Source: Spirosoma oryzae (GTDB taxonomy: Bacteria > Bacteroidota > Bacteroidia > Cytophagales > Spirosomataceae). Taken from it: a stretch of 64,000 nt of DNA. Location of the stretch: the NCBI RefSeq assembly GCF_003002825.1, contig NZ_PVTE01000011.1:146147-210146 (forward strand), written 5' to 3'. The notes beneath the pieces were generated by a model that was not told the DNA's origin, did not search any database, and was given only the letters and a program-made list of their open reading frames with translations. Below are positions 9,701-18,600 of the stretch, in pieces (the stretch's first letter is position 1; every line of letters begins with the position of its first letter). The translations under genes and the position numbers were made by a program.

Positions 9701-9708
9701 CAAAAATA
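9701..9708 (-). promoter_or_regulatory. Putative -7 box for prmC
   Basis: On the minus strand this reads TATTTTTG, a match to TAnnTTTG, 24 nt before the prmC ATG. It also argues against the in-frame TTG start at 9703. No clear -33 element was found. Confidence 0.4.
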
Positions 9709-9717
9709 GACAAGTTT

Positions 9718-10704
9718 ATGGTTCCAGCGGAAGTATTCATGCGTCGTGCGCTCGAACTGGCTACGTTAGGTCGCGGGCAGGTCAGTCCGAATCCGATGGT
9801 TGGCTGCGTCATTGTGCACGATGCTACGCAACGTATTATCGGCGAAGGCTGGCATCAGCGGTATGGCGAGGCTCATGCCGAGCGAAACGCTGTTCAGGCA
9901 GTGCAGCCCGATGACCTGCCGCTACTGCCGGACAGTACAGCCTATGTCACCCTGGAACCCTGCTCGCATTACGGCAAGCAGCCGCCCTGCGCCAATTTGT
10001 TGGTTGAAATCGGAATCGGTCGGGTCGTTTGCTGTAACGATGACCCGAACCCGCTGGTCGGTGGACGAGGGTTTGCGAAGCTGGAACAGGCTGGTGTCCG
10101 CGTCGAGCGGGGGATATTGGCCGATGAGGGGCGACTGCTGAATGCCCGCTTTTTTACGTTTATGGAGCAGCAGCGGCCGTACATCATCCTGAAATGGGCA
10201 GAAACCAGCGATGGCTACATGGGCGCACCGGGCGGTCAGCCGGTGCAGATCAGCGGTCCGTTGAGCCAGCGATTGGTGCATCGATGGCGGGGTGAGGAAG
10301 ATGCCATCATGGTCGGGACAAACACGGCCCGCAACGACAATCCCCGGCTGAACACGCGACTTTGGCCGGGTAAACATCCTACCCGCATCGTCATCGACCG
10401 ACACAATACGCTGCCCCCCTATCTTCACCTGTTCGACGGGGCACAACAAACAATTGTCATCAGCGAAGCCGGGTTGTCTGGCGGCTTGGCTTCGCTCGTT
10501 GAGCAGAAGATTACGTCCGTTCTCGTCGAAGGTGGCGCTGCCTTGCTGACTTCGTTTTTATCGGAAGGCTTGTGGGATGAGCTGCGGGTGTTTCGCAGTC
10601 CGGCCATGCTGGGTGACGGTATCAAAGCCCCTGCGGTGCGGGGAAGGCTCGTCAGCCGGGAAATGATCGGTGCCGACGAACTGACAATTTATCGACCCAA
10701 CTGA
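9718..10704 (+). CDS. ribD: Bifunctional riboflavin biosynthesis deaminase/reductase
   Basis: Carries out the second and third steps of riboflavin synthesis: deamination of the pyrimidine ring, then NADPH-dependent reduction of the ribosyl side chain. The N-terminal deaminase domain (1-150) has the zinc ligands in HAERNAV (His53, Glu55) and PCSHYGKQPPC (Cys82, Cys91). The C-terminal reductase domain (about 155-328) has KWAETSDGYMG, GTNTARNDNPRLNTR and VEGGAALL. The length of 328 residues is a little under the usual 360. No FMN riboswitch is visible in the very short upstream gap and no other rib genes are near. Confidence 0.95.
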   Translation: MVPAEVFMRRALELATLGRGQVSPNPMVGCVIVHDATQRIIGEGWHQRYGEAHAERNAVQAVQPDDLPLLPDSTAYVTLEPCSHYGKQPPCANLLVEIGIGRVVCCNDDPNPLVGGRGFAKLEQAGVRVERGILADEGRLLNARFFTFMEQQRPYIILKWAETSDGYMGAPGGQPVQISGPLSQRLVHRWRGEEDAIMVGTNTARNDNPRLNTRLWPGKHPTRIVIDRHNTLPPYLHLFDGAQQTIVISEAGLSGGLASLVEQKITSVLVEGGAALLTSFLSEGLWDELRVFRSPAMLGDGIKAPAVRGRLVSREMIGADELTIYRPN

Positions 10705-10715
10705 GAAGGGCCTAA

Positions 10716-11369
10716 TTAGCGAAGCAGGGTTGCCATCGTCTGCAAATTGACGTCGGCGTCGAAAGCAGAGCGGATGGGGATAGCGAAGTCCGGCAAAACA
10801 AACGATCGAATCGTGCCCTCACCCGCTTTCAGGATAAGTTGGTACTGCCCGTCTACGAGGTGATATTGCTCAATGACTTGTTCGTCTGCATCGACAAGCC
10901 AGTATTCGGCTACGTCATGCGCCTGATAATCGTCAAATTTGATTCCCCGGTCACGTTTAGCTGTCCCGTCGGAAAGTACTTCAATCACCAGGTCAGGTGC
11001 TGGAAACAGCGTTTGTTTGGCCGTGAATGTGTCAGCTTTAGCGCGACCGAAAAAGCAGATGTCAGGTTCGTAGTCGTTTCGGGTCAACGCCGTCATAATT
11101 TTCTCGACCCCGACAAACCCCAGTTTGTGCCGGCGGACGTAGAGATCGAAAAGTTCGCATAAGTATTTGGTTGCCTCATTGTGTGATTTTCTGACCGGCG
11201 AATGCATGACGATTTCGCCGTTGATAAACTCAACCTTATCCTGTTCGGTGATGTCGTTGTAGAACGTTTCCCGCTTTTTGCGCTCTTCGTTCAGGGCGGC
11301 CTGAATTTCCTGCATGATCAGATAAGCATCCGGGTATTCCAAAATTTGCTCGACAAGCTGCTGGTGCAT
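10716..11369 (-). CDS. Uma2 family (DUF820) putative restriction-endonuclease-like protein
   Basis: A second Uma2-type protein, 217 residues, distantly similar to the one at 7098-7679. It shows VEFINGEIVMHSPV, then EPDICFFG (catalytic Asp), PAPDLVIEVLSDGT (Glu) and KFDDYQAHDVAEYWLVD, all hallmarks of the family's PD-(D/E)xK core. The N-terminal ~35 residues are helical and charged (AALNEERKKRETFYND). It is convergent with ribD, and the stops are 11 bp apart. Function unknown; it stands alone without an obvious methylase or toxin-antitoxin partner. Confidence 0.85.
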   Translation of the reverse strand: MHQQLVEQILEYPDAYLIMQEIQAALNEERKKRETFYNDITEQDKVEFINGEIVMHSPVRKSHNEATKYLCELFDLYVRRHKLGFVGVEKIMTALTRNDYEPDICFFGRAKADTFTAKQTLFPAPDLVIEVLSDGTAKRDRGIKFDDYQAHDVAEYWLVDADEQVIEQYHLVDGQYQLILKAGEGTIRSFVLPDFAIPIRSAFDADVNLQTMATLLR

Positions 11370-11411
11370 GAGTTGGTGGTGTGGTGGATCACTACACGAA
11401 TATACAAAAAC

Positions 11412-11487
11412 AGTTTGTGGTTAGTGGTTTGTTGTTCGTGGTTCTTCCGTAAGAAACCCCGTGACAGCAAACCACTAACCACAAACT
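11412..11487. repeat. Intergenic hairpin element, family C-like, perfect 20-bp arms
   Basis: AGTTTGTGGTTAGTGGTTTG at 11412-11431 is exactly complementary to 11468-11487. The words differ from the GGTTTACGG copies but the architecture is the same: low-complexity T/G-rich left arm, short loop, A/C-rich right arm. It lies between the lipoprotein gene and the Uma2 gene, both on the minus strand. Confidence 0.75.
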
Positions 11488-11504
11488 ATTAAACGACAAC
11501 CCTG

Positions 11505-12011
11505 CTATTGCGCCTGTGCGACGGGGGTGGCGTTAACACCAATATTACCGCTGGCAACGACGGCACCGCCGGTCATAATTTGGACGTTGGCGTTATAGGT
11601 GCCCAAATTGTCGAAGAAATTGGCGTCGGTGATGGTGTAATACTTATTGGTGGCGAACGCCCCCGTTGTACCACTGACAACATCGAGGGGCTTTAGAGCG
11701 GTAGTCGAATTGGCTGTCAGCGCTCCTTGGTAGATCGACGACGTGTACGAAGTGCCACTTGCGGTATTGTACAAACCCATTTGTACCAGTGTTACAGACG
11801 AACTGTACTTGTAGAAAACGACCCGACCGTAAACCGTGCTACTGCCGACACCCGTCAGGCTGTACGCTTTGTAAACCGATACCGTTCCGCCACCGGGCGC
11901 GGCATTCGACAGTGGTTCGTAGTTGGTTTGTTCGCAGGCGGTTGTCAGGCCGATCAGTATGAACAGGATACCGGCCAACAGGCTAAAAGATAAGTTGATG
12001 TATCGTTTCAT
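11505..12011 (-). CDS. Small lipoprotein, partner of the TonB-dependent receptor
   Basis: A 168-residue protein with a lipoprotein signal: hydrophobic residues 7-24, then LTTAC with Cys26. The mature part is rich in Ser/Thr/Tyr and short beta strands (GRVVFYKYSSSVTLVQMGLYN, trimmed here to GRVVFYKYSSSV), ending in an alternating strand pattern. It may be a small beta sandwich, perhaps distantly like CHRD domains, but I do not recognise the family. It starts 12 bp after the stop of the receptor gene, so the two are almost certainly co-transcribed, which suggests a surface-lipoprotein accessory of the transporter in place of a SusD. Confidence 0.7.
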   Translation of the reverse strand: MKRYINLSFSLLAGILFILIGLTTACEQTNYEPLSNAAPGGGTVSVYKAYSLTGVGSSTVYGRVVFYKYSSSVTLVQMGLYNTASGTSYTSSIYQGALTANSTTALKPLDVVSGTTGAFATNKYYTITDANFFDNLGTYNANVQIMTGGAVVASGNIGVNATPVAQAQ

Positions 12012-12023
12012 TGGAGAGATAGC

Positions 12024-14972
12024 TTAGAAGTTGAATAGCACACGGCCATAGTAGTAAGCACCCGTCGACCCTTGCTGGTAGTTCGAATACAGCGTAAAGC
12101 CCCGGTTTTCAGCGCGCAGAATCTGTGGGTATTTATCGAGGATGTTGCTGCCACCGATTGAAAATTTCAGGTTGCGATTCAGGGCATAGCCAAGACTCAT
12201 GTCCAGAATAGCCTGCGGGGAAAATGTCTGATCGTAGTAATTACCCTGATCGTCGGCGGAAATAGACAGCGCCGTGGTCGAGCCGAAGTAGGAACCGCGC
12301 AGCATGGCGTCCCACTTGCCCTGCCGATACATAACCGAGCCAATCAGCTTGGTACGGGGCGTACCGGTTTCAAACTGACCGATCACGTCACGGCTCAGGT
12401 ATTTGCCGACGATCTCTTCCGCCGTCAGATTCTGAACGTTCAGGTTCAACGTGTTACGGCTCAGGATTGTGTTCTTGCTGAAAATGCCGGCCAGGCTATA
12501 GGTCAGACTGCTCTTGCTCGACAGGTTCTGTGTATAGTTGCCAACAATTTCAAGCCCTTCTGACCGGACGTTGGCACCATTGACAAAGAACTGCGCTTCA
12601 CCACCGCCAATTACTTCGTTGTAGTTGTTGCCGACCTCCGACGCGTTGAAGAAGCTGGTCTGGAAAATCCGGCCGTCCACATCGACGCGGTAGGCATCAA
12701 CTGTTACTTCAAATCCACGCATCGGCTGGTACGTCAGCCCGAATCCATAGGTGCGCGAATTTTCCTGCTTCAATCCTTTGATGCCCAGTGCCCGGGCTGC
12801 CGTACTGTTGGTTGGGTAAGTGGTCACGTCGAGTGGCTGCGGAACCCCATTGGCGTCGGGGACGAAGGCCGTTGTCGTGTGCGTGTAGTTTAGTTCCTGA
12901 AGAGAGGGTGCCCGGAATCCCGTTGCGACCGAGCCACGAATGGTCAGGTTGGGCGTAACGTTGTAGCGGGCCGCGATTTTACCAATACTGACCCCGCCGA
13001 AGTCGGAGTAGTTTTCCACGCGCAGGGCTGCCGCCAGCAGAAGTTTGCGCGTTACTTCAAGCTCGGTGTCGAGGTAAGCGGCCATCGTTGTGCGGAAGGC
13101 GTTGCGCTCGTCTTTCGGCCCGAAACCCGAAAAACACTGACAGTTGGCTGCGAAGTTTTTTACCGTAATCTGCTGCCCGGCGTATACCGACAACGGCTGC
13201 CCATTGGCCCCTACGATAGGCTGCGCGCTGTTGTCCTGTAGCGGTTTTCCGTCCGGGCCGATCAGTAAGCCGGCTGAGGTCGCGGTCAGAATACCAGCAT
13301 CGCCATAAGCGTAGCTTTCTTCCTGCCCGCGTATGATTTTATAGTTTTCGACCCGCATCTCTGCGCCGAACGCTACGTTCAGACCGCTCATCACGTCTTT
13401 GAAATAGCGCGAGAAGTCGAGGTTGGTCGAGTTTTGTGTAAACTGGTTGGTGCCGATATTCATGTTGACCGGCGAGTTAGCACCAATCGACGCGTTGAAC
13501 GTGTTGACCATGCCAATCTGGGAGGTGTTACGACCGAACGTGTTGCTGAAATCGACGCTGAATTCGCCCATCTTGCTCCGAATACCTACCGTGTTCGATA
13601 TATCGCCGGTATTGGTTGTTAGCTGTGGCCGAAATCCATTCGGATAAAGCAGGTAGTTGAACCGATCTGTCTGGCCCGGCCGCCGGTAGTAGCAGGAGAA
13701 TCCTTTCAAATACTTGTACGAAATACCACCAAAGCTGTAGAGAGTGGTGTTGGGATTGATTTCGTAACCGGCGTTATAGAACGTACTACCCAGCGTAATC
13801 CCCGGCATACCGGCATAGACGGCGAAGTCGGCGGGGGTGTAGTTGCGGGCGCTCAACAAACCATCCTGTGTTTTCAGCGAACTAATCAGGGAACTGTTGC
13901 CAGCTGCCTGAGCCGCAATCAGTTCTGGATTGGTGATGATGGGGCGGCCGTATTTGTCGGTGCGGAGGTTATTCAGGTAGGTATTGTCGTATATCTGCCA
14001 GTCATTGACGAACGGACGTACTGTGGGGCGACGCTGGGTAATCTGCCCTGTCAGGTTCAGATAGCCTTTGTCGCCAATTTTAAAGCCGTAGTTTGCGTCG
14101 AACTGGTAGTTAAAGCCATCCGGCTTACCCGCGCTGGTCAGGTTACCGGCCTGGCCGCCCGAGTTCAGGTAGCCGCCACCCGTCAGGCTACTGGTCAGCT
14201 TATTCGTCCCTTTTTTCAGAATGATGTTGATGACCCCAGCCACCGCGTCGGAACCATACTGAGCCGCTGCTCCGTCGCGGAGAATCTCGACCCGGTCAAT
14301 CGACGCAGCCGGAATGGTCATCATGTCAACAGAGGTTGACGGACTACCCACGGCGGTCGTTGTGATTAATAGCGACGAGGTATGACGTCGTTTTCCGTTT
14401 ACCAACACGAGCGTCTGGTTGGGAGCCAGGTTTCGTAGTTGAATCGGGTCGACGTGCGAGTCGAGGTCACCGCCCTGATTGCGAACGGCGTTAAAGCTAG
14501 GCGCAACGAATGCCAGCATTTGGGCCAGGTCAATCTGGGGGAGGTCGCCCATGATGTCCTTGATCGAAATGACGTCGACCGGTACGGGTGTTTCCAGAAT
14601 CGTTCGGCCGGTATTACGCGTGCCTGTCACTACCAGTTCGGTAAGCAGGGATGCGTCTTCATCGAGTGTTATCGCAAGGGTAGGGTTTGAGCCGACGCGA
14701 ACCTCTTTGGTTTTAAAGCCAATGAAGCTGATAACGAGTGTATTGGTAGGGTCGGCCTCTAGTGCGAATACCCCCTGACTGTCTGTGATAGCGCCCTTGT
14801 TGGTGCCTTTTACCAACACGTTGACCCCCTGAATGGCTTCCTGGTTAGCCGTGACGATTTTGCCGGTAATTCGTTTGACCTGAGCGAGTACCGTGCCGGG
14901 TAGCAATGCGACCAGCATCAGTACGGTCAGCATCAGGCGCAGGTTATGATGGATGGGTAATGGTCTGATCAT
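12024..14972 (-). CDS. TonB-dependent outer-membrane receptor with carboxypeptidase-D-like N-domain
   Basis: A 982-residue protein. Signal peptide ends at about 31 (GTVLAQ); then a CarboxypepD_reg-like domain (about 34-115: RITGKIV, GVNVLVKGTNKGAITDSQG); then a TonB-box-like ELVVTGTR; then the plug (QLRNLAPNQTLVLVNGKRRH, RVEILRDGAAAQYGSDAVAGVINI) and a beta barrel to the C-terminal aromatic residue (GRVLFNF). The plug wording is that of sugar/siderophore-type receptors rather than SusC. No SusD gene follows; a small lipoprotein gene does. The substrate is unknown. The AT-rich upstream gap probably holds its promoter. Confidence 0.92.
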   Translation of the reverse strand: MIRPLPIHHNLRLMLTVLMLVALLPGTVLAQVKRITGKIVTANQEAIQGVNVLVKGTNKGAITDSQGVFALEADPTNTLVISFIGFKTKEVRVGSNPTLAITLDEDASLLTELVVTGTRNTGRTILETPVPVDVISIKDIMGDLPQIDLAQMLAFVAPSFNAVRNQGGDLDSHVDPIQLRNLAPNQTLVLVNGKRRHTSSLLITTTAVGSPSTSVDMMTIPAASIDRVEILRDGAAAQYGSDAVAGVINIILKKGTNKLTSSLTGGGYLNSGGQAGNLTSAGKPDGFNYQFDANYGFKIGDKGYLNLTGQITQRRPTVRPFVNDWQIYDNTYLNNLRTDKYGRPIITNPELIAAQAAGNSSLISSLKTQDGLLSARNYTPADFAVYAGMPGITLGSTFYNAGYEINPNTTLYSFGGISYKYLKGFSCYYRRPGQTDRFNYLLYPNGFRPQLTTNTGDISNTVGIRSKMGEFSVDFSNTFGRNTSQIGMVNTFNASIGANSPVNMNIGTNQFTQNSTNLDFSRYFKDVMSGLNVAFGAEMRVENYKIIRGQEESYAYGDAGILTATSAGLLIGPDGKPLQDNSAQPIVGANGQPLSVYAGQQITVKNFAANCQCFSGFGPKDERNAFRTTMAAYLDTELEVTRKLLLAAALRVENYSDFGGVSIGKIAARYNVTPNLTIRGSVATGFRAPSLQELNYTHTTTAFVPDANGVPQPLDVTTYPTNSTAARALGIKGLKQENSRTYGFGLTYQPMRGFEVTVDAYRVDVDGRIFQTSFFNASEVGNNYNEVIGGGEAQFFVNGANVRSEGLEIVGNYTQNLSSKSSLTYSLAGIFSKNTILSRNTLNLNVQNLTAEEIVGKYLSRDVIGQFETGTPRTKLIGSVMYRQGKWDAMLRGSYFGSTTALSISADDQGNYYDQTFSPQAILDMSLGYALNRNLKFSIGGSNILDKYPQILRAENRGFTLYSNYQQGSTGAYYYGRVLFNF

Positions 14973-15442
14973 GGTTACTGTAGGTTCGTTAGAGAGAATG
15001 CAGCCTGTTTACGCGCAATTGGTAGAAAAAAGTGAATATGGATGTTTTCTAAAAACTTGAACAATACAAAGCCAGTCAGCCTTTTGTGGGCTGTCAGATA
15101 GAAGCGAAAAGCATACTGGACGAACGCAATACGCACGCACTCAGTGAGTGATACGATTGTTTACTATGGCCTGAAGAGATAGCAGCGACGGTCTCATTCT
15201 ACGCGATTGATGAGCCGTAGGTTTTGTTGTACTTTGCTAAAAGTGCAGTTTATTATTTTGAAATAAAAGTTAAAAGAAAAATATACTATTGAATATTTGG
15301 AAAAGTTAAATATAAAATTGTATCGATTATATTTTGCCGTTGTCTCCGCTGAATTGCAGTTGTACAAGCCGGTAAGCAGCAAGCGTCAGTTAGTTTACTG
15401 CTTGCCGTTCGACCGGGCGTACTTCTATTGGAAAATAGTATT
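14973..15442. other. Long intergenic region with an AT-rich island
   Basis: About 470 bp with no credible gene. An AT-rich stretch at roughly 15235-15340 is unlike its surroundings and a 62-codon open frame inside it is low-complexity. The region is upstream of the TonB-dependent receptor gene and is likely to contain its promoter, but no TAnnTTTG with a properly spaced TTG could be singled out. Confidence 0.5.
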
Positions 15443-15475
15443 AAAAAAAGAACAGCTCCCAGATTGAGAGCTGTT
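15443..15475 (-). terminator. Rho-independent terminator downstream of nagA
   Basis: On the minus strand, AACAGCTC pairs with GAGCTGTT across a 9-nt loop and is followed by seven T residues. It lies about 30 bp beyond the nagA stop. Confidence 0.85.
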
Positions 15476-15504
15476 TCAAGTGATGTAGTCAGTAGCTACA
15501 GCTG

Positions 15505-16671
15505 TTATTGCCAGACGCCTTGAACGGTCAACGATTTATCCAGCCGAACGAGTCGGGCGGCATGCCCGGGCTGGATGCGTCCGATCTGGTCGCCCAGTCC
15601 AGCAACGTCGGCCGGAATGCTGGTTGCCATGCGCAGGGCATCTGTCAGCGGCAGGCCAGCTTTTTCGACGCAGACACGTACACAATCGATCAGCGTCAGT
15701 GCCGATCCCGCCAGCTTCCCTTCGTCGTTCATGTATCGACCGGGCCCACTGGGATCAGTGGCGTAATGCACCACAAACTCGCCCAGCGTGAAGGTAGGGC
15801 GGGGACCATCCACACCGGGAGGGGCCGCAAACAGCGCGTCGGAGATCAGGAAGAGCCGGTCGCCAAGAATACGGTGGGCAATGCGGATCGTGGCCGGGTC
15901 GCAGTGGTACCCGTCGGCTACCAGACTGGTGCATACGGTCGGGTGATCGAAAATAGCGCCGACGACGCCCGGCTCACGGCTTTCAAATCCACGCATGGCG
16001 TTGTACAGATGCGTTGCCAGCGGAATCTGCCCCGTGTTGAGCGCATCCGTGGCCTGCTGGTAGGTGGCATTGCTGTGCCCCAGCGACAAGCGCGTATCAG
16101 GATGTTTAAGCGCGAACAACTGAGCCAGTCGTTCCGGTGGCATTATCTCCGGGGCCAGGGTCAGAATACGAATGACGTCGGCGTTACGACTGAACAGTGT
16201 CGTTAGCTCTGCTTCGTCGGGAACGCGCACAAAGGCAGCACTGTGCGCTCCTCGTTTGACCGGATTGAAATAAGGCCCTTCAACGTGAATACCCGGTACC
16301 CCCAGCGGATTCTCCGCCCGCACGACAGCAACGGCGTCGATGGCCTGCTGCATGACATCAAGCGATGTGGAATGAATCGTCGGTAGCAGGGTGGTGGTGC
16401 CGTTGCGGTTGTGCGTATCAAAAATGTGCCGGACCGTAGCGGGCGTCGGGATTTCGTTGAGAAACAACTGGGAACCCCCGTACAGTTGCAAATCGACTAG
16501 TCCTGGAATCAGATAGTCGTCGGCCAGGTCAATGACCTTTACGCCCGCAGGCGCTACTGGTGACTGATCGGTTATCGTCTGAATGCGCCCATCGGCAACG
16601 TGCACGGAAGCACCGGTCAGGAAGCGATCGCCCAGAAAAACGGTCGCGTTCTGGAAAAGAAGTTCGTTCAT
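15505..16671 (-). CDS. nagA: N-acetylglucosamine-6-phosphate deacetylase
   Basis: Removes acetate from GlcNAc-6-P to give glucosamine-6-P in amino-sugar and cell-wall recycling. The 388-residue amidohydrolase shows PGLVDLQLYGG (56-66), HVEGPYF with metal Glu131, LSLGHSNA with His199, THLYNAM with His221, VADGYHC with His256 and the catalytic Asp in LISDAL (Asp278). The Q-L-Y in place of an HxH metal pair matches the single-metal NagA type. It ends the leftward gene series and has its own terminator; the ABM monooxygenase gene lies 31 bp upstream. Confidence 0.94.
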   Translation of the reverse strand: MNELLFQNATVFLGDRFLTGASVHVADGRIQTITDQSPVAPAGVKVIDLADDYLIPGLVDLQLYGGSQLFLNEIPTPATVRHIFDTHNRNGTTTLLPTIHSTSLDVMQQAIDAVAVVRAENPLGVPGIHVEGPYFNPVKRGAHSAAFVRVPDEAELTTLFSRNADVIRILTLAPEIMPPERLAQLFALKHPDTRLSLGHSNATYQQATDALNTGQIPLATHLYNAMRGFESREPGVVGAIFDHPTVCTSLVADGYHCDPATIRIAHRILGDRLFLISDALFAAPPGVDGPRPTFTLGEFVVHYATDPSGPGRYMNDEGKLAGSALTLIDCVRVCVEKAGLPLTDALRMATSIPADVAGLGDQIGRIQPGHAARLVRLDKSLTVQGVWQ

Positions 16672-16702
16672 GGCTGGGTAAGTCGCGCGGGGCCTGTCCC
16701 TA

Positions 16703-16987
16703 CTATACTTCGGTCGTCGTTAGTTCGACGGGGGCGGCCAGCCAGTCTTTAGCCAGTGCGCCAAATTCACGCATATGTGGCATCTGATTGTGGGCAGCCA
16801 GACCTGCGGCATCAGTCCAGCGTTCGTGCATGATAAAATGCTCGGGATGCTCTTCGCTGGTGTACAGTTCATAGAGCAGACAGGCGTCTTCCTCGCGCAC
16901 TTTGGCGACCAGGTTGAACAGGCCATTGCGCAACTCGGCTTCCGCGCCGGGCTTCGCCTGAATGACAGCAAAAACGGATAGGGGCAT
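16703..16987 (-). CDS. ABM-domain quinol monooxygenase-like protein (YgiN type)
   Basis: A 94-residue single-domain ferredoxin-like protein of the antibiotic biosynthesis monooxygenase family. VFAVIQAKPGAEAEL at the start, then LLYELYTSEEHPEHFIMHERW (given here in part: YELYTSEEHP and FIMHERW) and AAHNQMPHM are family signature segments. Such proteins oxidise or protect against quinones or are small dioxygenase-like dimers; the substrate cannot be told. Spaced 31 bp from nagA in the same direction, so probably co-transcribed with it. Confidence 0.88.
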   Translation of the reverse strand: MPLSVFAVIQAKPGAEAELRNGLFNLVAKVREEDACLLYELYTSEEHPEHFIMHERWTDAAGLAAHNQMPHMREFGALAKDWLAAPVELTTTEV

Positions 16988-17000
16988 AATTTCGGTATGA

Positions 17001-17079
17001 GGTTTATGGTTTATAGTGGTTGCCGTCAGCAGGTTTGCTCGTTAGCCACCGTAAACCATAAACCGTATACTATAAACTG
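17001..17079. repeat. Intergenic hairpin element, family C
   Basis: GGTTTATGGTTTA (17001-17013) is exactly complementary to 17052-17064, with a partly paired GC-rich interior (GTGGTTGCC against TTAGCCACC). A further right-hand word run, CGTATACTATAAACT, follows. It fills the gap between aroE and the ABM gene. Confidence 0.75.
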
Positions 17080-17082
17080 TGT

Positions 17083-17829
17083 TTATCCCTGCCAGATCGC
17101 CCAGGCTTTCTCGGCTTGCAGTACCAGCATTTGGTAGCCGTTCATGGTTGCTGCACCGCGTTCCTGACCGAGTTGCATGAAACGCGTTTCGGCGGGATTA
17201 TAAACCAGATCGTAAAGTAGATGCCGATCGGTTAGTTGATCGTAGGGAAGGGCAGGGGCTTCATCAACCTTCGGGTACGTTCCAACGGGTGAACAGTTAA
17301 TCAGTAGCGTGTACTGATCGATCACAGCGGGTAGCTCGTCGTAGGACAGGTTGTCGGGCGTTTTGGTGCGCGATACCGCTTTGTAGAGAATACTCAGATC
17401 GGAGAGAGCCGCGACGACTGCTTTCGAAGCACCACCTGTGCCCAGTACCAACGCCTGCAAATTGGCGGTGGTGCGGCTCAGCGCTGCCAGCCACGCTTCC
17501 AGCGACTGTCGGAACCCGTAATAATCGGAGTTGTAGCCCGTACGGGTACCGTCGGCTTCGACCTTGATCACATTGACAGCACCGACTTTTTCGGCCGATG
17601 CATCGAGTCGATCGAGGTAAGGCAATACCGCCTGTTTGTGGGGGATGGTTACATTCAGGCCGTGCAGATCCGGGCGTTGCAACAGATCGGGTAGCGCCGT
17701 CGCCACGTCAGGCATGTCGAACAGCTCATAGCGACTGTCGACGATGCCTTCACGGTCAAATTTATCGGTGAAGTACCGCTGCGAGAATGAATGCGTCAAC
17801 GGATGACCAATCAGGCCGTAGGTAATCAT
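17083..17829 (-). CDS. aroE: Shikimate dehydrogenase
   Basis: NADPH-dependent reduction of 3-dehydroshikimate in the shikimate pathway. The 248-residue protein has the substrate-binding GHPLTHSFSQ (8-17), NVTIPHKQ with catalytic Lys65, NSDYYGF with Asp102, the Rossmann loop VLGTGGASKAV (about 128-138), and NCSPVGTYP. Slightly shorter than the E. coli enzyme, typical for this phylum. It is flanked on both sides by family C hairpins. Confidence 0.94.
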   Translation of the reverse strand: MITYGLIGHPLTHSFSQRYFTDKFDREGIVDSRYELFDMPDVATALPDLLQRPDLHGLNVTIPHKQAVLPYLDRLDASAEKVGAVNVIKVEADGTRTGYNSDYYGFRQSLEAWLAALSRTTANLQALVLGTGGASKAVVAALSDLSILYKAVSRTKTPDNLSYDELPAVIDQYTLLINCSPVGTYPKVDEAPALPYDQLTDRHLLYDLVYNPAETRFMQLGQERGAATMNGYQMLVLQAEKAWAIWQG

Positions 17830-17836
17830 GGATTAA

Positions 17837-17945
17837 GGTTTTCTGTGTACGGTATACAGTTTACAGTGGGCACCGTAGCGCGGTGGCTGACGCTATTGGG
17901 CTTTCGCGGCAGCTACCGTAAACTATAAACCGTATACCGTAAACT
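17837..17945. repeat. Intergenic hairpin element, family C
   Basis: The left arm has TACGGTATAC and AGTTTACAGTG. The right arm has TACCGTAAACTATAAACC and GTATACCGTA. The ten outer bases pair perfectly and the inner arms are imperfect. The GC-rich centre includes CACCGTAGCGCGGTGG, itself a small hairpin. It spans the whole dedA-aroE gap. Confidence 0.75.
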
Positions 17946-17949
17946 TCCG

Positions 17950-18591
17950 TTAAGCAAACCGTTTTTTAACGACTTCGAACAGGATTGGCAGTAGCGAGAT
18001 ACCAACGATACCGAACACGACGAACTCGAAATTCTTCTGAACAACTTCAAGATTGCCCAGGAAATAACCGACCAGAGTAATGCTCGTTACCCACAGGATA
18101 GCCCCCAGGATACAGTTGCGGATAAACGTGCTGTAAATCATGCTACCGGCACCCGCTACGAAAGGCGCAATCGTGCGGACGATTGGGATGAAGCGGGCCA
18201 TAATGACCGTCCGACCGCCGTATTTGGCGTAGAATTTCTCAGTTTCTAAGATGTACTCGCGCTTGAAGAACAGAATTCGTTCGCGCATCTTGATCTGATT
18301 GCCCAGCGTTCGGCCGACAAAGTAGTTGACGTTATCACCGAGCAATGCGGCTACGATCAGCAACGGGATAATGACGCCCACGCTCAGTTCGTTGGTGTCG
18401 CGGGCGGCCAGTGCACCAGCGGCAAACAGCAGCGAATCGCCCGGCAGCAGCGGCATGACGATCAGGCCCGTTTCGGTGAACACAATCAGAAACAGGATCG
18501 CGTAGAGCAACACACCGTATTCATTGGCCCACAGGTCGAGGTACCGATCCAGGTGCAGCAAAAAATCAAGCAGCGATTTAATAAGGTCCAT
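17950..18591 (-). CDS. DedA family membrane protein
   Basis: A 213-residue inner-membrane protein of the DedA/VTT group, which includes undecaprenyl-phosphate and phospholipid flippases. Diagnostic segments: FTETGLIVMPLLPGDSLLF (about 39-57), VNYFVGRTLGNQI (about 86-98), and KYGGRTVIMARFIPIVRT with the conserved arginines (about 124-141), then FVAGAGSM. Reentrant and membrane segments at both ends match the family. No specific lipid can be named. The comA-like gene lies upstream and aroE downstream, separated by hairpin elements. Confidence 0.92.
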   Translation of the reverse strand: MDLIKSLLDFLLHLDRYLDLWANEYGVLLYAILFLIVFTETGLIVMPLLPGDSLLFAAGALAARDTNELSVGVIIPLLIVAALLGDNVNYFVGRTLGNQIKMRERILFFKREYILETEKFYAKYGGRTVIMARFIPIVRTIAPFVAGAGSMIYSTFIRNCILGAILWVTSITLVGYFLGNLEVVQKNFEFVVFGIVGISLLPILFEVVKKRFA

Positions 18592-18600
18592 CGATAAATT

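Noticed and set aside
9701..9703. TTG as the prmC start
   Set aside because: It falls within a promoter-like -7 box; the ATG at 9676 gives the usual N-terminus length.
9677..9717. FMN riboswitch in front of ribD
   Set aside because: The whole gap between prmC and ribD is about 40 bp, far too short for the aptamer.
15194..15382. 62-codon open frame in the AT-rich gap
   Set aside because: Low-complexity Phe/Tyr/Asn/Lys translation of AT-rich DNA; no homology-like motif and no start context.
15508..16206. 232-codon open frame opposite nagA
   Set aside because: Antisense of nagA, which has its full catalytic motifs.
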